Shown here piece by piece: positions 26,982 through 37,177 of a DNA stretch of 64,000 nt. A program made the position numbers and the translations under genes. Every line of letters starts with the position of its first letter. The first letter of the stretch is position 1. The notes beneath the pieces were generated by a model that saw only the letters and a program-made list of their open reading frames with translations, made no database searches and had not been told where the DNA came from. Source of the DNA: Microvirga aerophila (GTDB lineage: Bacteria > Pseudomonadota > Alphaproteobacteria > Rhizobiales > Beijerinckiaceae); NCBI RefSeq assembly GCF_003332305.1, contig NZ_QOIO01000003.1, forward strand, positions 160,338 through 224,337, given 5' to 3'.

Positions 26982-28076
26982 TCAGCGCTGAACCGGCTGC
27001 GAATTGACGAAGTAGTCGAAGGGCAGCTCGGCGATGCGGAACCAGGTCAGCTCCTTCTCGCGGAAGGCGCTCCACGAATCGTAGACCTTCTTGAACTTCG
27101 CATTGGAGGCCGCGATCTCGCTGTAGAGCTTGAACGCCTCCTTGTAGCTCTGCTCCATCACGTCCTTCGGGAAGGGGCGCAGCTGCACACCTTGTCCGAC
27201 GAGACGACGGATCGCTTCCGCGTTCTCCGCGTCGTATTTCGCCACGCACATGGCGTTGGCTTCCGCGCAGGCCGCCTCGAGGATGGCCTTGTAGTGCGCG
27301 GGCAGCGAGTTCCACTTGTCCATGTTGACATAGAGCGAGGGCTGCGCGCCGCCTTCCCAGAAGCCCGGGTAGTAATAGTACTTGGCGACCTTCACGAAGC
27401 CGAGCTTCTCGTCGTCGTAAGGCCCTGAGAACTCTACCGCGTCGAGGGTGCCGCGCTCGAGCGCCGGATAGATGTCGCCCGCGCCCAGAACCTGCGGCAC
27501 CACGCCGAGCTTCGCTATGATCTGACCACCCATGCCGGCGATGCGCATCTTGAGGCCCTGGAGATCCGCGACCGAGTTAATCTCCTTGCGGAACCAGCCG
27601 CCCATCTGCGCGCCCGTCTGCCCGGCCGGGATCGGGAACACACTGTAGTCCTTCATGAAGTCGCGCATGAGCTGGAGACCGCCGCCGTAGTGCATCCAGG
27701 CATTGTGCTGGCGCACGTTCATGCCCCATGGCACGGAGGTGTCGAACATGAAGGTGGGGTCCTTGCCGATGAAGAAGCTCGACAGGGTGTAGGAGCACTC
27801 GACCGTGCCGTTCTGCGTGGCGTCGAGGGTCTGCAGCGCGCCGACGATCTCGCCAGCCGCGAAGGGCTGGATCTGGAACTTGTTGTCTGTGGCGGCGGCC
27901 ACGCGCTTGGCGATCATGTCACCCGCGCCATAGAGCGTGTCGAGGCTCTTTGGATATGCCGAAGCCATGCGCCAACGGATTTCCGGGTTCGGGTTCGACT
28001 GGGCGATGGCCGGGGACGCCACTGCGCCTGCGGCCGCGGCGAGACCTGCGCCCTTGAGAAGTTTTCTTCTGTCCAT
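26982..28076 (-). CDS. TRAP transporter periplasmic binding protein (DctP type)
   Basis: A 364-residue solute-binding protein of the TRAP family. A leader with RRKLLKG and a hydrophobic Ala-rich stretch, cleaved after AIAQ near residue 26, suggests a twin-arginine or Sec signal. LKMRIAGMGG near residue 175 holds the Arg that grips substrate carboxylates, and GTLDAVEFSGPYDD is typical of the subgroup binding 2-oxo or other organic acids. Its usual partners, the DctQ and DctM membrane subunits, are not next to it. It is bounded by its own terminator, so it is an orphan receptor here. The substrate is unknown. Confidence 0.85.
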   Translation of the reverse strand: MDRRKLLKGAGLAAAAGAVASPAIAQSNPNPEIRWRMASAYPKSLDTLYGAGDMIAKRVAAATDNKFQIQPFAAGEIVGALQTLDATQNGTVECSYTLSSFFIGKDPTFMFDTSVPWGMNVRQHNAWMHYGGGLQLMRDFMKDYSVFPIPAGQTGAQMGGWFRKEINSVADLQGLKMRIAGMGGQIIAKLGVVPQVLGAGDIYPALERGTLDAVEFSGPYDDEKLGFVKVAKYYYYPGFWEGGAQPSLYVNMDKWNSLPAHYKAILEAACAEANAMCVAKYDAENAEAIRRLVGQGVQLRPFPKDVMEQSYKEAFKLYSEIAASNAKFKKVYDSWSAFREKELTWFRIAELPFDYFVNSQPVQR

Positions 28077-28204
28077 GGATGTTTCCTCGTGCGCTTCGTT
28101 GCGTCATCGGCGACGCTGCGGAACGATCCATAAAGCGGAAGGTGGCCTCATGTCACCCTTATCTTCCGTCAGGGAAGGGCAGGGCGGCCCAATCATCATA
28201 AAAA

Positions 28205-28229
28205 GGCGGGACGCCGTTAGCGTCCCGCC
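28205..28229 (-). terminator. Terminator of the 28260-28886 gene
   Basis: GGCGGGACGC and GCGTCCCGCC form a 10-bp perfect stem with a 5-base loop; on the minus strand it is followed by TTTTTATGATG, a good T-run. Confidence 0.9.
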
Positions 28230-28259
28230 CTCACGACTTTCAAGCATTCCGTTTAAGCC

Positions 28260-28886
28260 TCAGCGCTCTTCCGAGCCACCCTTGGACAGGGGACGCTCCG
28301 TCTGCGATCCGCCCGCGCGGGCCGAACGCTTCGGCGGCTTCTCCTCACCGGTGGAGGACGTCGACACACCGCCGGACTGGCTGGCGGTCGCATGGCCGCG
28401 CACCAGGGTGCCCTTGGGCACGTCTACCGCGTTGCCGGGCGCCGGCACGCGCTTGCGCGACATGGCGCCTCCCTCCATGGCGGGCTTCGCCTGAGGGGTG
28501 GTCTCCACGTCCGTCTGGGGCGAGCGTTGCGCAGGGCTCTTCTTCGCCGTCACGGTGGAGCTTTCGGCGATCTCCTCGTTGGAGATCACGAAGCCCGCGT
28601 CGTCCGCGCCTTTTTCGGGCGGCACGTCCTTGAAGGAGCGGATGCCCGCGTTCGATCCGCTGGTCACGCGCCCGTCATCCACATGACTGATGTCGAGATC
28701 CGGGTCGAGTTTCTTGGAAGCGCCCATGAGGCCGGTGGCCTTGGCGGCTGCGCGTTTCGTGTTGCCGACATCGTTGCGCTGGGTTGGGCCTGCGACGAAA
28801 TCGTCGCCGCCTTCCTCGGCCGCGATCTCGTTGAGGACTTCATCCACATTCGGCTCCGGGGGACGACCGCGCTTATCCTGCGCCAT
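28260..28886 (-). CDS. Hydrophilic, probably disordered protein
   Basis: A 208-residue protein rich in Asp, Glu, Ser, Thr, Pro, Gly and Lys, with no membrane segment and almost no hydrophobic core. I do not recognise a domain. The start at 28886 is supported by GAGGAATCACCT just upstream. An exact EcfG-type promoter (GGAAC-N16-CGTT) ends 54 bases before the start, and a clean intrinsic terminator follows the stop. It is therefore probably a single-gene general-stress transcript. It may be a hydrophilin-like protectant, which is inference from composition and promoter. Confidence 0.7.
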   Translation of the reverse strand: MAQDKRGRPPEPNVDEVLNEIAAEEGGDDFVAGPTQRNDVGNTKRAAAKATGLMGASKKLDPDLDISHVDDGRVTSGSNAGIRSFKDVPPEKGADDAGFVISNEEIAESSTVTAKKSPAQRSPQTDVETTPQAKPAMEGGAMSRKRVPAPGNAVDVPKGTLVRGHATASQSGGVSTSSTGEEKPPKRSARAGGSQTERPLSKGGSEER

Positions 28887-28940
28887 AGGTGATTCCTCTC
28901 TTGCTAAGGCGGGCCGCAATGCCCGCATGTCACGTGGGGC

Positions 28941-28965
28941 AACGCCCCGCTGGAAATGGGGTTCC
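28941..28965 (-). promoter_or_regulatory. EcfG-type general stress promoter (exact match)
   Basis: On the minus strand GGAAC (28965-28961), 16 bases, then CGTT (28944-28941), an exact match to the alphaproteobacterial sigma EcfG consensus. It drives towards the disordered-protein gene starting at 28886. The -35 box abuts the DUF4142 terminator hairpin. Confidence 0.65.
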
Positions 28966-28994
28966 GGCTCCGCGGCCGGGCGCGGCGGAGCCGG
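28964..28994 (-). terminator. Hairpin after the DUF4142 gene
   Basis: CCGGCTCCGC and GCGGAGCCGG form a perfect 10-bp stem, starting about 8 bases beyond the stop at 29003 on the minus strand. There is no T-run, so termination strength is uncertain. Two bases of the 3' arm overlap the -35 box of the next promoter. Confidence 0.55.
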
Positions 28995-29002
28995 AGAAAG
29001 CC

Positions 29003-29728
29003 TTATTTGCCAAGCTCTTTCTGCATGTCCTGCAGCATCGTCAGATGCTCTTTGATCTGACTGCGCGCGAGCTTCGCCACGTTGGCGGATTCCCGGTTGC
29101 CGGGGTTGCCTTGGAGGTAGCGCTCCTGGATCGCCAGCAGCTTCTGATGGCCATCGATCTGCATGGCCACATAGTCCCGGTCGAAGGCCGCGCCGGGCTG
29201 CGCCTTCGAGAGCTTCTCCATGGCGGCCGCGTCCTGGGCCGGCAGTTCCGGCGCGGTGGAGGCCGCTTGCTGTGCGCCCTGGGTGGTCGAAGCGGTGCTG
29301 GCCGGATCAGCGTAGGTGTGCAGGATGTCCTGCATGGTGTTCTGCTCGCCGATCTCGAACTCGGCAAACATTTTCAGGCGCGGGTTCTGCGCCTTGGCCA
29401 GGGCGAAGTTCGACTGCTGAAGCGACACGGTGCTGATGGCCAGCACCTGCTGCACATATTGCCGGTCGACCTGCGACTGCTGCTGACCCATTCCAGCCGG
29501 GGCGCTGTTGGCCTGACCCTGCCGGGCCGGCGTCTGCGTGTCCTGCGGCGCGCCGCCCTGCTGCGTGCGCTGCTCGCGCTGCTGCGCGTTCTGCCCGAGC
29601 CCCTGATTGGGCTGGGTCTCCGTCGGCTGCGGATTGGCCGGAATGGTCCCGACGGGACCTTGGCTTTGGGCAAGCGCCGGAAGAGCGAATACGGCCGCGA
29701 TGCCTGCGGCGATGAGACGGCGTGTCAT
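29003..29728 (-). CDS. DUF4142-domain secreted protein
   Basis: A 241-residue secreted protein. A signal peptide ends near residue 20 (ALPALAQ), followed by a Gln/Pro/Thr-rich linker to about residue 85. The DUF4142 ferritin-like helical domain has VDRQYVQQVLAISTVSLQQS, AEFEIGEQNTMQDIL and a C-terminal DGHQKLL segment. DUF4142 proteins are common in rhizobia and are often stress-associated; the biochemical role is unknown. The start has AGGAG 8 bases upstream. A one-mismatch EcfG promoter lies upstream. The low-complexity linker is unusually Gln-rich. Confidence 0.8.
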   Translation of the reverse strand: MTRRLIAAGIAAVFALPALAQSQGPVGTIPANPQPTETQPNQGLGQNAQQREQRTQQGGAPQDTQTPARQGQANSAPAGMGQQQSQVDRQYVQQVLAISTVSLQQSNFALAKAQNPRLKMFAEFEIGEQNTMQDILHTYADPASTASTTQGAQQAASTAPELPAQDAAAMEKLSKAQPGAAFDRDYVAMQIDGHQKLLAIQERYLQGNPGNRESANVAKLARSQIKEHLTMLQDMQKELGK

Positions 29729-29759
29729 GAACAGTTCTCCTGCATGGGTGTGGAAGCCG

Positions 29760-29784
29760 AACGCTTGCAGGCGGCTTTGGTTCA
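29760..29784 (-). promoter_or_regulatory. EcfG-like promoter, one mismatch
   Basis: On the minus strand TGAAC (29784-29780), 16 bases, CGTT (29763-29760), ending 31 bases before the DUF4142 start. The first base of the -35 box differs from GGAAC. Confidence 0.4.
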
Positions 29785-29944
29785 GGAGAACGCAGCCTTG
29801 CGGTTGTCGGGCTTTCGCCTGCCTCATTGCGATACATGATGCGAGTCAAGGGGCCGCCATCGCGTTCGAGATTCCCCTCATGTCGGTATTGTTGGCGGCG
29901 AGCAGCGGCTTGCCTGTCGCAGCATAAATTCTTATGGCCTTCCC

Positions 29945-31159
29945 ATGACGCAGAATCCGCCCAACCCCAAACAGCATCTTGCCTTCATTCTGATAGCCGC
30001 CAGCACGGTGATCGCAATTGCGGGCACCGATCTCGTGCTGCCCGCCGTGCCGAGCCTTCCCCAGGCCCTCGGAGGTTCAATCGAACGGTCGCAAATTGTT
30101 CTTGCGGCCTACGTCTTTGGAACGTCGGTCGGACTTGTTTCATTTGGTGAACTCGGAGCGCGATATGATCGCCGGCTTCTGCTGACCGTGTCACTGGGTC
30201 TCTTTGCTGCCGCTTCTCTCGTTGCGGCCTTTGCTCCAGACATCGAGAGCTTGATCGCCATCAGATTCGCACAAGGCGCTTTCGGATCCGCGCCCGCTGT
30301 CTTCGCACCAGGGCTGATCCGGTCACTTTACGGCGATGCGAAAGCCGTTGGCGCGCTGGGACGCCTCGGGTCGATCGAGTCGCTCACACCTGCGCTTGCC
30401 CCGATCGCGGGCGCCTATCTCCTGGCCGTGGGGGGATGGCAGGTCTCGTTCCTGTTGCTCGCAGCACTTTCCGTTGCGATCGCTACAGCGCTGCAGATGT
30501 CGGGGGCTCTTCTGTTGCCGCGAGAAAGCCAAATCGAAACGGGAACCGGAAATGGCGGCTACGGAAAGCTGCTCAAGAACCCGGTATTTCTCCGGTACGC
30601 CCTGAGCCAGGCGTTTTCGCTCGGAAGTCTCCTCATCTTCGTGTTCGGAGCTCCTGCGGTCATGACCGGTCCCCTTGGACTTGATCTCAGCGCCTTCATC
30701 GTTCTCCAGGTCTCGGGCATCTCCATGTTCATCCTGGGAGCCACCCTCTCAGGGCGGCTGTCGACAGCCTTCGGAGCGGAGCGCCTGATCAGTGGAGGAA
30801 CCCTCCTGCTCCTGACAGGATTCATCGCCCTCCTGCTCTATGCGGTTCTCGGCGGCAGAAGCCTGCCCGTCATCGTCGCGTGTTCGCTCATCGTCAACCT
30901 GGGCTTCGGGCTTCGTGGGCCGCCAGGCTTCCATCAGGCGGTGGTCGCGTCCCGGGGCGACGATGCCCGCGGAGCCGCCCTGGTGGTGCTCGGCATTCTT
31001 GGCACCGCCGGAATCGGCACGGCCGCCGCCGCACCCTTCATCAGCATCGGGCTCGTGCCGATCACCGCCGTCGCCACGGCGGTCGCCCTTGCGGGCTGCC
31101 TGTCATTGGCGGTTCTCCCGGCGCGCTTCGATGAGACGATAATGCCGCTGGACCGATAG
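29945..31159 (+). CDS. MFS drug-efflux-type transporter (Bcr/CflA-like)
   Basis: A 404-residue major facilitator with twelve predicted helices. TDLVLPAVPSLPQALG in helix 1 and the loop GELGARYDRRLLL between helices 2 and 3 are typical of the Bcr/CflA drug:proton antiporter group. The substrate is unknown; efflux of small toxic compounds is the family norm. Codon choice is visibly less GC-biased than in neighbouring genes (for example TCA, ATT, GTT and CGA codons near the start), which may mean horizontal gain. It stands alone and converges on clpB across a strong hairpin. Confidence 0.82.
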   Translation: MTQNPPNPKQHLAFILIAASTVIAIAGTDLVLPAVPSLPQALGGSIERSQIVLAAYVFGTSVGLVSFGELGARYDRRLLLTVSLGLFAAASLVAAFAPDIESLIAIRFAQGAFGSAPAVFAPGLIRSLYGDAKAVGALGRLGSIESLTPALAPIAGAYLLAVGGWQVSFLLLAALSVAIATALQMSGALLLPRESQIETGTGNGGYGKLLKNPVFLRYALSQAFSLGSLLIFVFGAPAVMTGPLGLDLSAFIVLQVSGISMFILGATLSGRLSTAFGAERLISGGTLLLLTGFIALLLYAVLGGRSLPVIVACSLIVNLGFGLRGPPGFHQAVVASRGDDARGAALVVLGILGTAGIGTAAAAPFISIGLVPITAVATAVALAGCLSLAVLPARFDETIMPLDR

Positions 31160-31222
31160 CCCACCGATCCGCTGAAGCTATTACTTTCGCAAACCAGCCT
31201 TCGGCAGGGAGGGCTAAAGAAA

Positions 31223-31246
31223 AGCCCCGCGGTGTCCCGCGGGGCT
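31223..31246. terminator. Terminator between the MFS gene and clpB
   Basis: AGCCCCGCGG and CCGCGGGGCT form a 10-bp stem with a 4-base loop; on the minus strand it runs into TTTTCTTTAG, so it terminates clpB, whose stop is at 31273. It may also end the plus-strand MFS transcript. Confidence 0.9.
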
Positions 31247-31272
31247 CTGTGTCTTCCGGACCTGCGCCAGCC

Positions 31273-33897
<2,625 letters not shown>

Positions 33898-33984
33898 GTG
33901 TCACCCCTTCTTGGGCCGCCTGCCCTGCAAGAGGCTCAGGCGTACCCCCGTGATGTCGGACCTTGCCAATGAAGCATCCGCCAG

Positions 33985-34018
33985 GGCTTAGGTGGTGTGG
34001 CCAATCCGCCACAACAAG
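33985..34018 (-). promoter_or_regulatory. Possible sigma-32-type promoter of clpB
   Basis: On the minus strand CCCCCTTGTT (the -35-like CTTGTT at 34018-34013), 17 bases, then CCACCT ahead of clpB. The -35 part resembles alphaproteobacterial heat-shock promoters; the -10 part is a poor match. Confidence 0.3.
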
Positions 34019-34023
34019 GGGGA

Positions 34024-34048
34024 GGAACCCCTTTCGCACCCTTGCATT
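34024..34048 (+). promoter_or_regulatory. EcfG-like promoter, one mismatch
   Basis: GGAAC at 34024-34028, 16 bases, then CATT at 34045-34048 (consensus CGTT). It lies 29 bases before the start of the small stress-type gene at 34078. Confidence 0.4.
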
Positions 34049-34077
34049 GACCCTGCGAGATTTGGAGGAGGCAAGCC

Positions 34078-34428
34078 ATGATACGCGACCCGCGTTCGGA
34101 AGCCGAGAAGGCCCGAGCCGATCTCGTGCGCAATTCGGAGATGGGTATGGCGGTGCCGGAGAGCCCGCTTGAGGAGCGTCCCTCGGTGACGCCGGAAACC
34201 TTCGGCGAGAGGCGCCACGGGGAGACCTTCGGCGACACCACCGAGAACGGGCGGGTGTCGATCATCGACGAGACCGCCAGCCAGGACGAAGCGAACCGCG
34301 ACATCGGCGATTCGACCGGCACGATTGCCACCTCCCGGGACATCCCTGTCGATCCCGCCCATGTCATCCCGCCCCCAACCCATCGGAGCGATGAGGACGA
34401 TCAAGTGCTCTCGCGTGCAAAGGAGTAA
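34078..34428 (+). CDS. Small hydrophilic protein, stress type
   Basis: A 116-residue acidic, polar protein with no hydrophobic segment. It is rich in Glu, Asp, Arg, Thr and Pro, and is likely disordered. A very strong ribosome-binding sequence (GGAGGAGG) precedes the ATG by 6-7 bases. A one-mismatch EcfG promoter lies upstream and clpB is divergent, which fits a stress role. The next small gene starts 6 bases after its stop, so the two form an operon. I recognise no domain. Confidence 0.7.
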   Translation: MIRDPRSEAEKARADLVRNSEMGMAVPESPLEERPSVTPETFGERRHGETFGDTTENGRVSIIDETASQDEANRDIGDSTGTIATSRDIPVDPAHVIPPPTHRSDEDDQVLSRAKE

Positions 34429-34434
34429 AGAAGA

Positions 34435-34698
34435 ATGGCCCTATCCGATATTCTCGCCCGCTTCAGCCCGAGGAAGCGCCGCGCCGACAAAGCCCGCGAG
34501 GAGCTGAAGGCCAATGCCGAGAAGGCCCTGCGCATGAAGCAGGAAGCCGATACCGGCACGCGGATTCCGCCCCACCAGACTGCCAACGAAGGCATGCGTG
34601 ATCACAGCTCGAACGAGGATCACATCCCGGCTCGCGAAGGCTATTTCACGCCCGAGCTCAAGCGCACGAAGGTAGCACGCTCCGGCGACGCCTCCTGA
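34435..34698 (+). CDS. Small basic hydrophilic protein
   Basis: An 87-residue polar protein. The first half is a Lys/Arg/Ala-rich probable amphipathic helix (PRKRRADKAREELKANAEKA). The second half has short motifs: RIPPHQTANEGMRDHSS, and HIPAREGYFTPELKR near the C-terminus. AAGGAG lies 8 bases before the ATG. It is second in a two-gene unit with 34078-34428, and a good terminator follows. No known domain is visible; a stress role is inferred from context only. Confidence 0.68.
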   Translation: MALSDILARFSPRKRRADKAREELKANAEKALRMKQEADTGTRIPPHQTANEGMRDHSSNEDHIPAREGYFTPELKRTKVARSGDAS

Positions 34699-34724
34699 TC
34701 GGTCCTGCTGTTCCCTGATAGAAG

Positions 34725-34751
34725 AACCCTGCCAGCAATGGCGGGGTTTTT
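34725..34751 (+). terminator. Intrinsic terminator
   Basis: AACCCTGCCA pairs with TGGCGGGGTT (one G-T pair) across a 4-base loop and is followed by TTTC. It ends the two-gene small-protein unit. Confidence 0.85.
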
Positions 34752-34766
34752 CGTCGTGCGATCGCC

Positions 34767-35630
34767 TCAAGCCTGGAACCTGCGGCGGCACAGGGTCACC
34801 AGATCGTCCCGGGCGGCCCATGGGCTGTTCTCGTCCGCAACGTAGAGCGAGAACGCGACGCTCGGCAGAGCCGGGAGCCCCAGATGCGCGACGTCGTCCA
34901 GTCTCGGCGCAAGAAGGTGTCGGGTGCGCACTGTCACGCCGAGGCCGGCCTCGACGGCCATCCTCAGTCCCGACAGGCTTGGACTCGTGAATGCGACTCG
35001 GTGGCCGCGGTCTGCGGCCGCGAGGCCGTCGATGGCGGCGCTGCGGAAGGAGCAGGGGGGATCGAACATGACCAGCGGCACCGGCTCGTCCGGGTCGAGC
35101 GCCAATCCCTCCCGCCCGATCCAGATCATGGGAATTTCAGTCAGCGTTCCACGGTTGAGCGGATGGTCGCGTCGGATGGCGATGGCCACGTCGATGGCTC
35201 CTTCCTGCACCGCGTCGATCAGCTTTGCGGAGCGGTCGATCTGCAGGGTCAGCTCCACTTTCGGATGGTCGTCGGCGAAGCGTCCGAGCACCTCCGGCAG
35301 AACCGCCTCGGCAAAATCCTGCGTGGCGCCGAACCGGAGCGGCCCTCGGGAATCCTGTCCCGGCCGGAAAGCTAGAACCGCCTCGTCATTGGAGCGCACG
35401 ATCCGGCGAGCGAAACCCAGCAGCCTCTCCCCCGCAAGGGTCAGTGCAACCTCGCGATTGTTCCGGCGAAAGACCGGTGCTCCCAAATCGGCTTCAAGGC
35501 GCTGGATCTGCAGGCTGACCGCAGAGGGCGAGCGCCCCACTAGTTCGGCAGTCTCGGCAAAGCTCCGCCCGTCCGCTATCAACAGGAACGACCGAAGCAC
35601 GCCGATATCGAGATTGATTTCGCGGCCCAT
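34767..35630 (-). CDS. LysR-family transcriptional regulator
   Basis: A 287-residue regulator with an N-terminal winged helix-turn-helix (about residues 7-66: LRSFLLIADGRSFAETAELVGRSPSAVS, quoted here only in outline) and a C-terminal effector-binding domain (about 95-285) of the periplasmic-binding fold. It is divergent from a tautomerase gene by 96 bases, the standard arrangement for a LysR protein and its target. A TTGAG-N5-CTCAA palindrome sits 3 bases before its start codon, suggesting autorepression. The inducer is unknown, though the tautomerase suggests an aromatic or keto-acid ligand. Confidence 0.88.
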   Translation of the reverse strand: MGREINLDIGVLRSFLLIADGRSFAETAELVGRSPSAVSLQIQRLEADLGAPVFRRNNREVALTLAGERLLGFARRIVRSNDEAVLAFRPGQDSRGPLRFGATQDFAEAVLPEVLGRFADDHPKVELTLQIDRSAKLIDAVQEGAIDVAIAIRRDHPLNRGTLTEIPMIWIGREGLALDPDEPVPLVMFDPPCSFRSAAIDGLAAADRGHRVAFTSPSLSGLRMAVEAGLGVTVRTRHLLAPRLDDVAHLGLPALPSVAFSLYVADENSPWAARDDLVTLCRRRFQA

Positions 35631-35633
35631 ATG

Positions 35634-35648
35634 TTGAGTTTATCTCAA
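35634..35648. promoter_or_regulatory. LysR-type operator palindrome
   Basis: TTGAG-TTTAT-CTCAA, a 15-base inverted repeat containing the T-N11-A form recognised by LysR regulators. It lies immediately upstream of the lysR-type start codon and within the divergent spacer to the tautomerase gene. Confidence 0.6.
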
Positions 35649-35726
35649 TCAATGATCTGGATAAATCAAATTTTCTGTACTCACAGCGAGGCGTAGTCTC
35701 AACGTATCGCAACGTGAGGATTCGTC

Positions 35727-36143
35727 GTGCCCATCCTGAACCTGAAAGTCTCCGCTCCCCGCTCAGCCTCCCTGTCTCGCACCCTCTCGGAAGGCCTTGT
35801 TGAGGCAACAGCCCGCATTCTGCGCAAGAATCCAGAAATCACAGCAGTCGTTATCGACTATGTTTCGCCGGAGGATTGGATCGTCGGAGGCAGGAGCCTC
35901 GCCGAGCAGAAAAAAGCGAGCTTCTGGCTCGACATCAAAGTGGCGGACGGCACCAACACCAAGGACGAGAAGGCGCTTTATCTCGCGGAGGTCTTTGCGT
36001 TCATGGGCCGCGTCCTCGGCAGCCTCCACGAGGAGAGCTATGTGCTCGTGCACGAGGTTCCGGCCGATGCCTATGGGTTCGGCGGTCTCACACAGGAGCA
36101 CCGCTACATCGCCAACAAGCTGCGCACGGCTCTGGCCGCCTGA
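35727..36143 (+). CDS. 4-oxalocrotonate-tautomerase-like protein
   Basis: A 138-residue member of the tautomerase superfamily, about twice the size of the classic 62-residue enzyme and so probably a fused two-unit form. After loss of the initiator, Pro1 of PILNLKV would be the catalytic base. The second half begins KKASFWLDIKVADGTNT. Such enzymes shift keto-enol double bonds in aromatic breakdown, or have related dehalogenase or hydratase activity. The start is a GTG with GAGG upstream. It is divergent from a LysR regulator that probably controls it. The substrate is unknown. Confidence 0.8.
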   Translation: MPILNLKVSAPRSASLSRTLSEGLVEATARILRKNPEITAVVIDYVSPEDWIVGGRSLAEQKKASFWLDIKVADGTNTKDEKALYLAEVFAFMGRVLGSLHEESYVLVHEVPADAYGFGGLTQEHRYIANKLRTALAA

Positions 36144-36207
36144 ACGGGGCAAGAAGGGGGCAGCCAATCCCCTTGATGCCCCCTCAAGCGCCCCTTATCC
36201 ATGACGC

Positions 36208-36993
36208 ATGAGCATTCGCATTGCGTCCCTCCAGCGCTACCCCGTCAAGGGCCTCTCGCCCGAGCCCCTTTCATCCGCGCTCCTTACGAAGGGCGGCTAT
36301 TTCCCGGGCGACCGTCTCTTCGCGGTCGAGAACGGGCCCGCAGGGTTCGACCCCGAGAACCCGGCGCATCAGCCCAAGATCAAGTTTCTCATGCTGATGC
36401 GCAACGAGAGCCTGGCGCGGCTCACCACCCGCTATCTCGACAAGATCACAACCCTCTTCATCGAGGAGGGTGGGCGCGAGGTGGCCCGGGGCGATCTTTC
36501 CACCCCGCAGGGGCGGCTTGCCATCGAGGCGTTCTTCCGTCGCTACATGCCGAAGGAACTGCGGGGGCCGCCGAAGGTGCTCTCTGCTCCTGAGGGATTT
36601 CGATTCACGGATTCGCGCCGCGGATACGTGTCGCTGATCAACCTTGCCAGCGTACGCGAGCTGGAGAACGTGGTCGGGGCCCCGGTCGATCCCCTGCGGT
36701 TTCGCGGCAACATCCATCTCGACGGACTCGCGCCCTGGCAGGAATTCGGCCTCGTGGGGCAGGTGCTGGCAACGCCCTCCGGCGTGCGGCTGAAGGTGAC
36801 CAAGCGGATCGAGCGTTGCGCCGCCACCAACGTGGATCCGAGGGCCGGCCTTCGCGATCTCGAAATTCCAAAAGCGCTCATGCGCGCCTACGGCCACTTC
36901 GATTGCGGCATCTATGCCGAGGTGCTGGAGGGCGGCTCCCTGGCCGAAGGGGAAAGCCTTGAGCCGGAACAGACCGTGCTGGCGCTGGATTAG
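36208..36993 (+). CDS. MOSC-domain protein
   Basis: A 261-residue protein with an N-terminal MOSC beta-barrel (IASLQRYPVKGLSPEPLSSA) and a C-terminal MOSC domain (about 105-255). In the MOSC domain, Cys in KRIERCAATNVDP is the likely molybdenum-cofactor or sulfur ligand. Relatives (YcbX, mARC) reduce N-hydroxylated compounds with Moco. No partner ferredoxin domain is fused here. The stop codon TAG is the first three bases of the left arm of an inverted repeat (36991-37003). Confidence 0.83.
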   Translation: MSIRIASLQRYPVKGLSPEPLSSALLTKGGYFPGDRLFAVENGPAGFDPENPAHQPKIKFLMLMRNESLARLTTRYLDKITTLFIEEGGREVARGDLSTPQGRLAIEAFFRRYMPKELRGPPKVLSAPEGFRFTDSRRGYVSLINLASVRELENVVGAPVDPLRFRGNIHLDGLAPWQEFGLVGQVLATPSGVRLKVTKRIERCAATNVDPRAGLRDLEIPKALMRAYGHFDCGIYAEVLEGGSLAEGESLEPEQTVLALD

Positions 36994-37096
36994 AGCATCG
37001 GACGAGAAGTCGGATCCGATGAGGTCTGCATCTCAGCCATCCTGGAGCCATGCCGAAGCCGCCGGTGGCGCGTCCACTTAACGGTCCGATGCTCTA
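36991..37096. repeat. Inverted pair of the TAGAGCATCGGAC repeat
   Basis: TAGAGCATCGGAC at 36991-37003 is matched exactly, in inverted orientation, by GTCCGATGCTCTA at 37084-37096. The 80 bases between the arms hold no gene. The same 13-mer is at 9402-9414. The left arm supplies the stop codon of the MOSC gene. Confidence 0.85.
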
Positions 37097-37130
37097 GCGC
37101 GTCATTCCGATGGTCCAGGCCTGAAACGAA

Positions 37131-37155
37131 AAAGGGAGAGCAATGCTCTCCCTTT
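37131..37155 (-). terminator. Terminator of the DUF4167 gene
   Basis: AAAGGGAGAGC and GCTCTCCCTTT form a perfect 11-bp stem with a 3-base loop; on the minus strand it continues as TTCGTTTC, with T-rich flank. It lies 23 bases beyond the stop at 37178. Confidence 0.9.
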
Positions 37156-37177
37156 CGGCATTCGTTGCTATCGGGCC

